Below are positions 39,013 through 47,222 of a stretch of DNA of 64,000 bases, one piece after another. How positions within the stretch are numbered: position 1 is the first letter of the stretch; every line of letters starts with the position of its first letter. The DNA is from Methylobacterium sp. WL1. GTDB taxonomy: Bacteria > Pseudomonadota > Alphaproteobacteria > Rhizobiales > Beijerinckiaceae. Where the stretch lies: positions 6,036,501-6,100,500 of the forward strand of contig NZ_CP042823.1 in assembly GCF_008000895.1 (NCBI RefSeq), written 5' to 3'. A program made the translations under genes and the position numbers. The notes beneath the pieces were generated by a model that saw only the letters and a program-made list of their open reading frames with translations, ran no database searches and was not told the DNA's origin.

Positions 39013-40890
39013 TCAGGCGGCGGGCGGCCGAACGGCGGCACGGAGGGCACCGTCGAGCAGGCTCACCAGATCGCAGCCGACATGCAGGAAGGCGTGGACG
39101 CCCGCCGCCTTAAGGGGATCGATCAGGTCCACCGGTTTGCCGGCGACGTAGATCGATCCGGCGCCGGCCTGCTTGAGGGCCTCTGCGGCCGCCAGCGCGT
39201 GCTCGGCGTAGAGCGCGTCGGTCGAGCAGATGCAGGCGAGCGGCGCGCCGGATTCCCGGAATGCCGCCGCGAGGGCGGCCGGGTCCGTGAAGCCGTCGTT
39301 CGACACCGCCTCGATGCCGCCCGCCGCGAAGGCGTTGGCCGCGAAGGTCGCCCGGGCGTTGAAAACGGAGACCGTGCCGAGATTGGCGAGGAACACGGCG
39401 GGGCGGTGCCCGGATTTCGCCAGGACGGCGTCGGATGCGTCGCGCAGCGCCTCGAACGGCTCGGCCAGACGGATCGCCGGCAGCGCATCGCAGGCGACGG
39501 CCGAACCGGAACCGAAATTCGAGGCCGGGCCGGCGGTCACCGGCTTCACGTCCAGGACGGTGACCGGCTTCTCGGCGAGGTTCGGGAATTCGCTCGCGCC
39601 GGTCAGGGCCTCGCGACGGGTGGCCACGGCCTTGGCGCGAGCTTCGCGGGTCAGCTCGATGCGCCGCTGCAGCTTGCCGACGCTGAGGGAGGCGACGATC
39701 CCGCCCTCGGCCTCGATCGCCTGGAACGCCTCCCAGGCCGCCTCGGCGAGCTGGGCGGTCAGCGTCTCGAACCCGCCCGCACCGGCCGCCGGATCGCTGA
39801 CCCGCGCCAGGTGGGATTCTTCGAGCAGGACGATCTGGCTGTTGCGTGCCACCCGCCGGGCGAACGCGTCGGGCAGGCCGAGCGCCAGGGTGTAGGGCAG
39901 GACCGTGACGCTGTCGGCGCCGCCCATTCCGGCCGACGCGGCGGCCATGCCGGTGCGCAGGATGTTCACGAACGGATCGCGCCGGGTCATCATCCGCCAC
40001 GCGGTCTCGGCATGGAGGCGCAGGGGCTTCGGATCCAGCCCGCAGGCCTGCTCGATCCGGGCCCAGAGCCGTCGCAGGGCGCGGAATTTGGACACCGTGA
40101 CGAACTCGTCGGCATCGGCGGCGAGCAGCACCGAGATCCGGTCGCGGGCGGTGGCGAGGTCGTGGCCCGCGGCCTCCAGGGCACGCAGGTAGGTCACCGC
40201 GGTGGACAGGACGGCGGCAAGCTCCGCCGCCTCGCCGGCCCCGGCCTCGTGGTAGGGCCGTCCGTCGGCCAGGAGCGCCCGGCCGGTGAAGCCCGCGGCT
40301 TCGAGGTCCGAGACGGTGGTGGCCAGCCGCGGGGCGATCTCGGACCACACCGCGCCGAGGCTGCCGGTGGCGGCGAGCGTCCCGACCGGATCGATGCCGA
40401 GGTCGAGGTCGTAGGTGGAGAGGTCTTCCCCGCGGCGGGCCGCGAGGCCCTTCACCAAGCCGGCGACCTCCAGGCCGGACGCGCCCGCGTCGAACCGCAG
40501 GGCGATCAGCGGCAGCATCACGCCCTTCAGCACGGCGTCGAGATCCTCGACGCTGCGGGCGGTCAAGCCGTAGCCCCGGGCGCCAGCCGCGCCGGAAAAC
40601 ACCAGGGCCAGCGCGTCGGCGCCGCCTTCGAGGTCGGTCATCGCCTGGATGTTGGCGCTTGCGATCTCCGGATGATCGACCCGCTGGGACACGCGCCAGG
40701 GACCGGGCTCCCGGAACGGTTGCGCGGTCGGCTCGGCACGCTCGTAGAGCGGCTCGATCCGCAGACCGTCGCTCGTCCGGGAGACCAGCCGTTTCTCGAA
40801 GTCTGCGCCCTTCAGGACGCTGTCCACAAGGCCGAGCCAGCGCGCCCGGTCGGCGGGCTTGAACAGGTCGGCGAGCGGTGTGTCGTCCAT
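39013..40890 (-). CDS. mutA: Methylmalonyl-CoA mutase small (beta) subunit
   Basis: 625 aa from ATG 40890 (MDDTPLADLFKPADRARWLGL), the length of the non-catalytic subunit (mcmB in Methylobacterium literature). Barrel region: LYERAEPTAQPFREPGPW, MTDLEGGADALALVF, RLHAETAWRMMTRRDPFVNILRT. The B12-binding-like C-terminal domain (about 480-625) lacks the DxHxxG cobalt-ligand motif, as expected for the small subunit. With the large subunit it interconverts methylmalonyl-CoA and succinyl-CoA, needed for the ethylmalonyl-CoA pathway. The large-subunit gene is not in the window. Confidence 0.92.
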   Translation of the reverse strand: MDDTPLADLFKPADRARWLGLVDSVLKGADFEKRLVSRTSDGLRIEPLYERAEPTAQPFREPGPWRVSQRVDHPEIASANIQAMTDLEGGADALALVFSGAAGARGYGLTARSVEDLDAVLKGVMLPLIALRFDAGASGLEVAGLVKGLAARRGEDLSTYDLDLGIDPVGTLAATGSLGAVWSEIAPRLATTVSDLEAAGFTGRALLADGRPYHEAGAGEAAELAAVLSTAVTYLRALEAAGHDLATARDRISVLLAADADEFVTVSKFRALRRLWARIEQACGLDPKPLRLHAETAWRMMTRRDPFVNILRTGMAAASAGMGGADSVTVLPYTLALGLPDAFARRVARNSQIVLLEESHLARVSDPAAGAGGFETLTAQLAEAAWEAFQAIEAEGGIVASLSVGKLQRRIELTREARAKAVATRREALTGASEFPNLAEKPVTVLDVKPVTAGPASNFGSGSAVACDALPAIRLAEPFEALRDASDAVLAKSGHRPAVFLANLGTVSVFNARATFAANAFAAGGIEAVSNDGFTDPAALAAAFRESGAPLACICSTDALYAEHALAAAEALKQAGAGSIYVAGKPVDLIDPLKAAGVHAFLHVGCDLVSLLDGALRAAVRPPAA

Positions 40891-40986
40891 CGGAAAATCC
40901 CCGGGCGCGGCGTCTTGTGCACCGCTTTCGGGGACTTGCCTCGCACGCCGCTCGCCCGGAGGCAATCGCCCGTTGGGCGAGGATTG

Positions 40987-41790
40987 TTATCCGAGGATGA
41001 TCAGCCCGGCGAAGCCCAATGCACCGACGATGATCCGCCACCAGGCGAACAGCCGGAACCCGTGGCGCGACACGTAGTCGAGCAGCACGCGGACCACGAA
41101 CAGGGCCGAGACGAACGACACGATGAAGCCGATCACGATCAGGCCGATATCGTCGCGCGAGAGGAATTTGTAATTGTCGAACAGGTCCTTGGCGAAGGCG
41201 CCGGCCATGGTCGGCATCGCCAGGTAGAACGAGAACTCGGTGGCCGAGCGCTTGTCGGCGCCCATCAGCATCGCGCCCACGATGGTCGCGCCCGAGCGCG
41301 ACACGCCCGGGATCATGGCCAGGCACTGGAAGATGCCGATCTTCAGGTCCATCGGCAGGGAGAAGTCGTAGACGTCGGTCTTCTTAACCTCGAGGTCGGT
41401 GTCGTCGAGGACGAGAAGCACCAGGCCGCCGGCCACCAGCGTCGCGCATACGATCCACGGGTTGAACAGGTAGGCCTTGATCACCTTCGAGAAGAGGCCG
41501 CCGATGATCGCGGCCGGCAGGAAGGCGACCAGGATGCCGATCACGAAGCGGCGAGCCTGCGGGTTGGTAGGGAGCGCGGTGGCGATGCCGACGAGGCGGC
41601 GGAAATACACCGTCAGGATCGCCAGGATCGCCCCGAGCTGGATCAGCACCTCGAAGGTGTTGTTGGGGGAGTGGAAGCCGATGAAGTGGCCGACCAGGAG
41701 CTGGTGACCGGTGGACGAGACCGGGATGAACTCGGTCGCGCCCTCCACCAGGGCGAGAAGGACCGCCTTCCCGATGCTTACCGGATCCAT
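40987..41790 (-). CDS. uppP: Undecaprenyl-diphosphatase
   Basis: 267 aa from [20 protein letters not shown]; the earlier in-frame start is unlikely. BacA/UppP motifs: [17 protein letters not shown] (Glu and His in the active site) and [17 protein letters not shown] (Ser/Arg motif). About eight membrane helices. It recycles undecaprenyl pyrophosphate to the carrier lipid used for peptidoglycan and surface polysaccharides. Confidence 0.96.
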   Translation of the reverse strand: MDPVSIGKAVLLALVEGATEFIPVSSTGHQLLVGHFIGFHSPNNTFEVLIQLGAILAILTVYFRRLVGIATALPTNPQARRFVIGILVAFLPAAIIGGLFSKVIKAYLFNPWIVCATLVAGGLVLLVLDDTDLEVKKTDVYDFSLPMDLKIGIFQCLAMIPGVSRSGATIVGAMLMGADKRSATEFSFYLAMPTMAGAFAKDLFDNYKFLSRDDIGLIVIGFIVSFVSALFVVRVLLDYVSRHGFRLFAWWRIIVGALGFAGLIILG

Positions 41791-42045
41791 TGTCGAGCCT
41801 CGCGCCGCGGGCACACGCCGGCCCGAGCCAGGCGCGTCGCGAACCGTCCAAAGAATGTGCCCGGAGGCTTCGCCCATCAGGGTTGACGAGCGGTTACCGG
41901 AGCGGGCCGCGCGTGTTAAGGGCTCGGCAACGATCGAGCAATAACGCTCGCTCTGAAGTCCTGCGCGCCGAAATCTAACGCGCCGGGGCCGACGACCGGC
42001 GTGGGACTGTCCGCGCCGTCTGAACGCATTGTCCTCACGGCCTCA

Positions 42046-42738
42046 ATGGCGACGCTCTACCACTTCCCCTTCTGCGCGAACTCCCGGTTCATCCGTCTCG
42101 TGCTCGCCGAGATGGGTCTCGAACCGACGCTGTTCGAGGAGCGCCCGTGGGAGCGCCGGGACGACTTCCTGTTGATCAATCCGGCAGGCTCCACGCCCGT
42201 GCTGCTGGAGCAGACCGGCCTGGTCGTGCCGGGCGCCGGCGTCATCGCCGAATACCTCGACGAGACGAGGGGCCTCGGGCTATCCGGCCGGCGCATGCTG
42301 CCGGACGACACGGTGGAGCGCGTCGAGGTCCGGCGCCTGCTGGACTGGTTCCTGATCAAGTTCGACTCCGAAGTGACCGGCTATCTGGTCAACGAGAAGA
42401 TCTCGAAGCGCTTCATGTCGGCGCACGAGGGCGGCGGCCCGCCAGACATGAACGCGATTCGGGCGGCGCGCACCAACGTGCGCTACCATCTCAAGTATAT
42501 CGGCTACCTCATCGCTCGCCGACGCTGGCTCGCCGGCGACAACCTGACCTATGCCGATCTCGCGGCCGCCGCCCACCTCTCCTGCGCCGACTATCTCGGC
42601 GACGTGCCGTGGGACGAGGACGAGATGGCCCGCAACTGGTATGCCCGGGTCAAGTCGCGGCCCTCGTTCCGGGGGCTGCTGGCCGACCGGGTGGCCGGCA
42701 TGCCGCCGGCGGCCCATTACGCGGATCTGGATTTCTGA
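42046..42738 (+). CDS. Glutathione S-transferase family protein
   Basis: 230 aa from ATG 42046 (MATLYHFPFCANSRFIRLVLAE). Thioredoxin-fold half with PFCANSR in the active-site position (Cys/Ser type) and NPAGSTPVLLEQ; helical half with LAGDNLTYADLAAAAHLSC. The C-terminal part and the RRRWLAGD pattern recall the FzlA/GST proteins of alphaproteobacteria that act in cell division, but that is a weak resemblance. queG starts inside its stop codon. Confidence 0.85.
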   Translation: MATLYHFPFCANSRFIRLVLAEMGLEPTLFEERPWERRDDFLLINPAGSTPVLLEQTGLVVPGAGVIAEYLDETRGLGLSGRRMLPDDTVERVEVRRLLDWFLIKFDSEVTGYLVNEKISKRFMSAHEGGGPPDMNAIRAARTNVRYHLKYIGYLIARRRWLAGDNLTYADLAAAAHLSCADYLGDVPWDEDEMARNWYARVKSRPSFRGLLADRVAGMPPAAHYADLDF

Positions 42739-43913
42739 GCGCACGACGGACCTATCACGGTGCCGACCTGCGCCGCCTCGTCGAGGGGCGGGCGCGCCAT
42801 CTCGGCTTCTGCGGGATGCGGGTGACGCGGCCCGACCGGCTCCCGGACCTGCCCGCGCGCCTGTCGTCCTGGCTGGAGGAAGGCGCCCACGGCACGATGG
42901 ACTGGATGGCGGACCGCGCCGACCAGCGCGCGAGCCCCGTCGGCCTCTGGTCGGGCCTGCGCAGCATCCTGGTCTTCGCCATGAGCTACCGCCCGGACGA
43001 CGATCCGCTCGAACTCGTGGCCCTGAAGGAGCGCGGCGCGATCGCGGCCTATGCCCGCCGCCGGGATTATCACGACGTTTTGAAAGGCCGCCTGAAGGAA
43101 CTGGGGGGCTACCTGTCGGCCAAGGGCGACGTCCGGGTGAAGGTGTTTTGCGACACCGCCCCGGTGATGGAGAAGACGCTTGCCGAGGCGGCCGGGCTCG
43201 GCTGGCAGGGCAAGCACACGGTGCTGCTCTCCCGGGAGCACGGCAACTGGCTGCTCCTGGGCGCGATCTACACCAGCGCCGAGTTCGAGCCCGACGATCC
43301 CGGGCGCGGCCATTGCGGCTCCTGCCGGGCCTGCCTGGACATCTGCCCGACCGACGCCTTCCCGGCTCCGTACCGGCTCGATGCGCGGCGCTGCATCTCG
43401 TACCTCACCATCGAACATGCCGGGCCGATCGCGACGGAGTTCCGGACGGCGATCGGCAACCGCGTGTTCGGCTGCGACGATTGCCTGGCGGTCTGCCCCT
43501 GGAACAAGTTCGCCCGGACCGCGGCCGATGCCCGCTTGGCTGCCCGGGCCGACCTCGCCGCTCCGGCGCTGGCGGACCTCGCCGGATTGGACGACGCGGC
43601 CTTCCGGAAACTGTTCGCCGGAACCCCGGTGAAGCGCACCGGCCGGGACCGGTTCCTGCGGAACGTCATGATCGCAGTCGGCAATTCCGGCGATCCCCAC
43701 CTCGCGGATGCGGCGATCGCGCGGCTCGCGGACGCCTCGCCGCTGGTGCGGGGCATGGCGGTGTGGGCCTGCGGCCGCCTGCTGGAGCCCGCCTCCGTTC
43801 AGGCACTGCGCCAACAGCACGAAGCAGCCGAGACGGATTCTCACGTTCGCAGCGAGTGGATCGCCGCCACCGCCTTGACGGAACTCCGGACCGGCGAGAC
43901 ATCCCGGGCATGA
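42735..43913 (+). CDS. queG: Epoxyqueuosine reductase QueG
   Basis: About 392 aa. Domain and clusters are clear: N-terminal cobalamin-binding part (GTMDWMADRADQRA, FCDTAPVMEKTLAEAAGLGWQGKHT), two [4Fe-4S] ferredoxin sites (CGSCRACLDICPTDAF and CDDCLAVCPW), and C-terminal HEAT-like repeats. It reduces epoxyqueuosine to queuosine in tRNA using B12, linking it to the cob cluster here. The start is odd: between the GST stop and the first conserved residues there is no ATG, GTG or TTG. A CTG at 42735, overlapping the GST stop (CTGA), gives the expected N-terminal length; the next ATG (near 42817) would cut the domain. Confidence 0.92.
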   Translation: MSARRTYHGADLRRLVEGRARHLGFCGMRVTRPDRLPDLPARLSSWLEEGAHGTMDWMADRADQRASPVGLWSGLRSILVFAMSYRPDDDPLELVALKERGAIAAYARRRDYHDVLKGRLKELGGYLSAKGDVRVKVFCDTAPVMEKTLAEAAGLGWQGKHTVLLSREHGNWLLLGAIYTSAEFEPDDPGRGHCGSCRACLDICPTDAFPAPYRLDARRCISYLTIEHAGPIATEFRTAIGNRVFGCDDCLAVCPWNKFARTAADARLAARADLAAPALADLAGLDDAAFRKLFAGTPVKRTGRDRFLRNVMIAVGNSGDPHLADAAIARLADASPLVRGMAVWACGRLLEPASVQALRQQHEAAETDSHVRSEWIAATALTELRTGETSRA

Positions 43914-44773
43914 ATCTCTTCATCTTCGGGCTCGGCTTCACCGGCCGCCGTTTTGCCGAGCGGGCGCGCGACCGCTTCCAGACGGTGCGGGGCACCGTCA
44001 CCGACCCGGCGAGTGCCGCGCGCATCGCCACCGAGACCGGCTTCACCATGCGGGCCTTCGGGCCGGAGGCGGACGATCCCCGGATCGCCGACGACCTCGC
44101 CGACACCGACGCGCTCCTCGTCTCGGCGCCCCCCTCCGAGCGGGGCGACCCGATGCTCCGGCGCTACGAGGACGCGATCGCGGCGAGCCGGGTCGGCTGG
44201 ATCGGCTATCTCTCGACCATCGGCGTGTACGGCGACCAGGGTGGCGCCTGGATCGACGAGGCCACGCCGGCCGCGCCGCGCAGCGCCCGCTCCCGGATCC
44301 GGCTCGAGGCCGAGGCGGCCTGGTTCGATCTCGGCGCCCGGACCGGCAAGGCCGTGCAGGTGTTCCGGCTGTCGGGCATCTACGGCCCGGGGCGCAACCC
44401 GATCGTGAAGCTGCGCGAGGGCCGGTCTCAACGCATCGTGAAGGCGGGCCAGGTCTTCAACCGCATCCATGTCGACGACATCGCCACGACCCTGATGGCC
44501 TCGCTCGACCGTCCGAGGCCGGGGGCGGTCTACAACGTCACCGACGACGAGCCGGCGCCGCCTCAGACCGTGACCGAGCACGCCGCGGCGCTCGCCAGCT
44601 TGCCGCTGCCCCCGGAGGTCGACTTCGAGACCGCCGACCTGTCACCGATGGCGCGCAGCTTCTACGGCGAGAACAAGCGCGTGCGGAACCGGCTGATCCG
44701 CGACGAACTCGGCGTCGCGCTGGCGTACCCGACCTATCGCGAGGGCTTGGCCGCCCTGAAAGATCAGGCCTGA
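43910..44773 (+). CDS. NAD(P)-binding epimerase-like protein
   Basis: 287 aa, ATG overlapping the queG stop (ATGA). Rossmann fold with FGLGFTGRRFAERA, a middle SAPPSERGDP and ISTIGVYGDQGGAWIDE-like region, and FRLSGIYGPGRNP. It belongs to the extended-SDR/epimerase group often annotated as YeeZ-like; the usual YxxxK is replaced by a variant (SRIRLEAEAAW). Substrate unknown. The GST-queG-this gene run is translationally coupled. Its stop codon abuts that of znuB. Confidence 0.82.
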   Translation: MNLFIFGLGFTGRRFAERARDRFQTVRGTVTDPASAARIATETGFTMRAFGPEADDPRIADDLADTDALLVSAPPSERGDPMLRRYEDAIAASRVGWIGYLSTIGVYGDQGGAWIDEATPAAPRSARSRIRLEAEAAWFDLGARTGKAVQVFRLSGIYGPGRNPIVKLREGRSQRIVKAGQVFNRIHVDDIATTLMASLDRPRPGAVYNVTDDEPAPPQTVTEHAAALASLPLPPEVDFETADLSPMARSFYGENKRVRNRLIRDELGVALAYPTYREGLAALKDQA

Positions 44774-45649
44774 TCAGGCTTCCAGGTGCCGCGGCCGGAC
44801 GAGGCGGCGGAGCAGGCCGCCGCGCGGGCCGGCGAGCATCGAGACGATGTAGAGCGCGCCGGCGGCGAGCACGATGGCCGGGCCGCTCGGCAGGTCGAGC
44901 TGGTAGGACAGGCTGAGCCCGGTCACGCTCGCCACCGCGGCGATCAGCATCGAGATCGGGATCAGGCCGCCCAGGTCGCGCGCCCAGAATCGGGCCGCCA
45001 CGGCCGGCAGCAGCATCAGCCCGACCGCCAGCAGGGTCCCGAGCGCCTGGAAGCCGCCGACGAGGTTCACCACCACCAGCGCCAGGAAGGCGAGATGCAC
45101 CGGGCCGCCGCTGCGGCTCACCGTGCGCAGGAACAGCGGATCGACGCATTCCATCACCAGCGGCCGGTAGATCGCGGCGAGCACCACCAGGGTCAGCGTG
45201 CTGATGCCGCCGAGCAGGATCAGCGCGGCGTCGTCGAGGGCCAGCACCGAGCCGAACAGGAAGTGCATCAGGTCGATCTGCGAGCCGCGCAGGGAGACCA
45301 GCAGAACGCCGCCGGCCAGCGAGATCAGGTAGAAGGCTGCGAGGTTCGAATCCTCGCGCACCACCGTGGCCCGGGTGACCGCGCCGGCGAGAAGCGCCAC
45401 CGCCAGCCCGGCGACCAGTCCGCCAAGCGTCATCGCCGGCAGCGACAGGCCGGCGACCAGGAAGCCGGCTGCGGCACCCGGCAGGATCGCGTGGCTCATC
45501 GCGTCGCTCATCAGGCTCATCCGGCGCAGGGTCAAGAAGACCCCGACCGGCGGCGCAGAGACCGACAGAGCGAGGCAGCCCGCCAGCGCCCGGCGCATGA
45601 AGCCGAACTCCACGAAGGGCGCCAGAAGCGGCCCGAACGGATCGATCAC
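44774..45649 (-). CDS. znuB: Zinc ABC transporter permease
   Basis: 291 aa, about eight membrane helices, ABC-3 (ZnuB/MntB) family: MSDAMSHAILPGAAAGFLVAG is the conserved region that contacts the ATPase. Assigned to zinc rather than manganese because a Zur regulator diverges from the same operon. ATG overlaps the znuC stop (ATGA). Confidence 0.92.
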   Translation of the reverse strand: MIDPFGPLLAPFVEFGFMRRALAGCLALSVSAPPVGVFLTLRRMSLMSDAMSHAILPGAAAGFLVAGLSLPAMTLGGLVAGLAVALLAGAVTRATVVREDSNLAAFYLISLAGGVLLVSLRGSQIDLMHFLFGSVLALDDAALILLGGISTLTLVVLAAIYRPLVMECVDPLFLRTVSRSGGPVHLAFLALVVVNLVGGFQALGTLLAVGLMLLPAVAARFWARDLGGLIPISMLIAAVASVTGLSLSYQLDLPSGPAIVLAAGALYIVSMLAGPRGGLLRRLVRPRHLEA

Positions 45650-46464
45650 GCCGCGTCCTCGTGATGATGATCGTGGGCGTCCGGGCCGTGCGACCCGTGA
45701 TCATGCCCGCGCGCGTCGGCTGTCCGGGGCCCGATGCAGACCGGCGCGTCCTCATCCCAGGCTTCGGAGAGGTTGCGCGCACGCGCCAGGTTCTCCGGCG
45801 TCAGGACTCGGGCGGTCGGCCCCCAGGCCACGGCTTCCCGGGCCAGCAGGAGCGTGGTCGGGAAATGCTCGCGCACCTGGGACAGGTCGTGCAGAGCGGC
45901 GACGACGGTACGGCCCTGGCCGTGCCAGAGCCGGATCAGCGCCAGCAGGTCGTCCACGGTGCGGTTGTCGATCCCGGTGAACGGCTCGTCGAGGAGCATC
46001 ACCGGGCAATCCTGCAGGATCAGGCGGGCGAACAGGGCCCGCCGGAACTGCCCGCCCGAGAGGGTGCTGATCGGGCGCGCCTCGAAGCCGCCGAGCCCGA
46101 CCGCCTCGAGGGCCGCCGCGATCTCCGGCCGACGCCGGCCCAGGCTGCGCCAGGATCCGGCCTTCCGCCACAGGCCCATGCCGGCGAGGTCCATCACGCT
46201 CAGCGGAAAGCTCCGGTCGATCTCGTCGGCCTGGGGCAGGTAGGCGAGGGCGCCCGAGCGCTCGATATACCCTTCGAGGCAGCGGATCTCGCCGGCCATG
46301 CCCTTGAGCAGGGTCGACTTGCCGGCGCCGTTCGGCCCGACCAGCGCCAGCAGGTCGCCGGCGCGCACGGTCCCCGACAGGTGGTGGATTGCCGGATGCC
46401 GATCGTAGCCGAGGGTCAGGCCGACCAGCCGGATTGCATCCTGCATGGCGGGACGGTCGCTCAT
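45646..46464 (-). CDS. znuC: Zinc ABC transporter ATPase with His-rich tail
   Basis: 272 aa from MSDRPAMQDAIRLVGLTLG. Walker A GPNGAGKST, signature LSGGQFRRALFAR, Walker B VMLLDEPF, H-loop ALHDLSQ. The tail (DARGHDHGSHGPDAHDHHHE) has a dense run of His and Asp, as in several zinc-transport ATPases, and may buffer or sense zinc. Energises uptake through ZnuB. No znuA binding-protein gene is beside it; a small membrane protein takes that position. Confidence 0.93.
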   Translation of the reverse strand: MSDRPAMQDAIRLVGLTLGYDRHPAIHHLSGTVRAGDLLALVGPNGAGKSTLLKGMAGEIRCLEGYIERSGALAYLPQADEIDRSFPLSVMDLAGMGLWRKAGSWRSLGRRRPEIAAALEAVGLGGFEARPISTLSGGQFRRALFARLILQDCPVMLLDEPFTGIDNRTVDDLLALIRLWHGQGRTVVAALHDLSQVREHFPTTLLLAREAVAWGPTARVLTPENLARARNLSEAWDEDAPVCIGPRTADARGHDHGSHGPDAHDHHHEDAA

Positions 46465-46595
46465 GCGGCCAGCGCCCAGGCGATCGCCAGCCAGACCACG
46501 ACCGACAGCGTCACCGCCAGGGCGAGGCGTGGGCCGATGCCGCTGCGGAACAGGGATCGCGGAGCCGCTTGGCGTGGGCTGGAAATCGGGGGCAA
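46461..46595 (-). CDS. Small single-pass membrane protein ahead of znuC
   Basis: The frame ends RLALAVTLSVVVWLAIAWAL with stop TGA overlapping the znuC ATG (ATGA), which supports real translation. A TTG at 46595 with GAGGA upstream gives 44 aa; the frame also stays open to an ATG at 46721, but that would run through the Zur operator and gives a Pro/Arg-rich N-terminus. One membrane helix near the C-terminus. Function unknown; it may assist the transporter. Confidence 0.5.
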   Translation of the reverse strand: MPPISSPRQAAPRSLFRSGIGPRLALAVTLSVVVWLAIAWALAA

Positions 46596-46664
46596 GACGT
46601 CCTCGTCGCGCGCTCGGGCCGGCGCGGGGACCGGTCGGGCTACTGGTGCGTTCCGGGGCCGCGG

Positions 46665-46679
46665 TGATACACTGTAACA
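46665..46679. promoter_or_regulatory. Zur-box-like palindrome between zur and znuCB
   Basis: TGATACA, C, TGTAACA: inverted repeat with 6 of 7 positions matched, AT-rich in a GC-rich region, 40 bases upstream of the zur ATG and upstream of the znu operon. It resembles Fur/Zur-family operators (TGTTATA-type half-sites). Zinc-loaded Zur probably represses both directions from here. Confidence 0.6.
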
Positions 46680-46719
46680 AACCCGCCGGACAACTGGCGG
46701 TTTCGGGGTTGGAGCGATC

Positions 46720-47205
46720 ATGCACCGTCACGAGGGTCACGACGCGTGCCAGGCGGGCGTCGGCGACATGCTCGCGCGGGCGGAAGCCGTCTGTCGCGAG
46801 CGCGGGCTGCAATTCACGCCGCTGCGCCGTGAGGTGATGGAAGCGGTGGCGGAGGCCGGGAAGGCCCAGGGCGCCTACGACATCGCCGAGAAGCTCAGTG
46901 CGCCGGGCAAGCGCGTGGCGCCGGTCTCGGTCTACCGCGCCTTGGACTTCCTCATGCAGCAGGGCCTGGTCCACCGGATCGCAAGCCGCAACGCGTTCAT
47001 CCCCTGCGCCCACGGGCATGCCCCGGGGGAGGGGGTCGTGTTTCTGATCTGCCGCACCTGCGGCGGCGTCGACGAGGCCTCGTCCGAGGAGCTGGAAGAC
47101 GGCCTCGGCCGCACCTTGAAGCGGGCGGGCTTCACGCCGGCCCACAGCATCCTGGAAGTCGAGGGTGATTGCGGGGCCTGCCGGGAGCGTGCGCAGGAAA
47201 CCTGA
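46720..47205 (+). CDS. zur: Zinc uptake regulator Zur (Fur family)
   Basis: 161 aa. N-terminal winged helix (GLQFTPLRREVMEAV, KRVAPVSVYRALDFLMQQGLVHRI), metal-binding C-terminal domain with HGHAPGEGVVFLICRTCGG and the second Cys pair CGAC for the structural zinc. The His-rich start MHRHEGH fits a zinc sensor. It diverges from the znu operon across a palindromic operator, which supports Zur over Fur or Mur. Confidence 0.92.
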   Translation: MHRHEGHDACQAGVGDMLARAEAVCRERGLQFTPLRREVMEAVAEAGKAQGAYDIAEKLSAPGKRVAPVSVYRALDFLMQQGLVHRIASRNAFIPCAHGHAPGEGVVFLICRTCGGVDEASSEELEDGLGRTLKRAGFTPAHSILEVEGDCGACRERAQET

Positions 47206-47222
47206 GGCGCGTCCCGGGTCGT

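Noticed and set aside
38809..41886. Long plus-strand open frame opposite mutA and uppP
   Set aside because: Antisense shadow; mutA and uppP are unambiguous on the minus strand.
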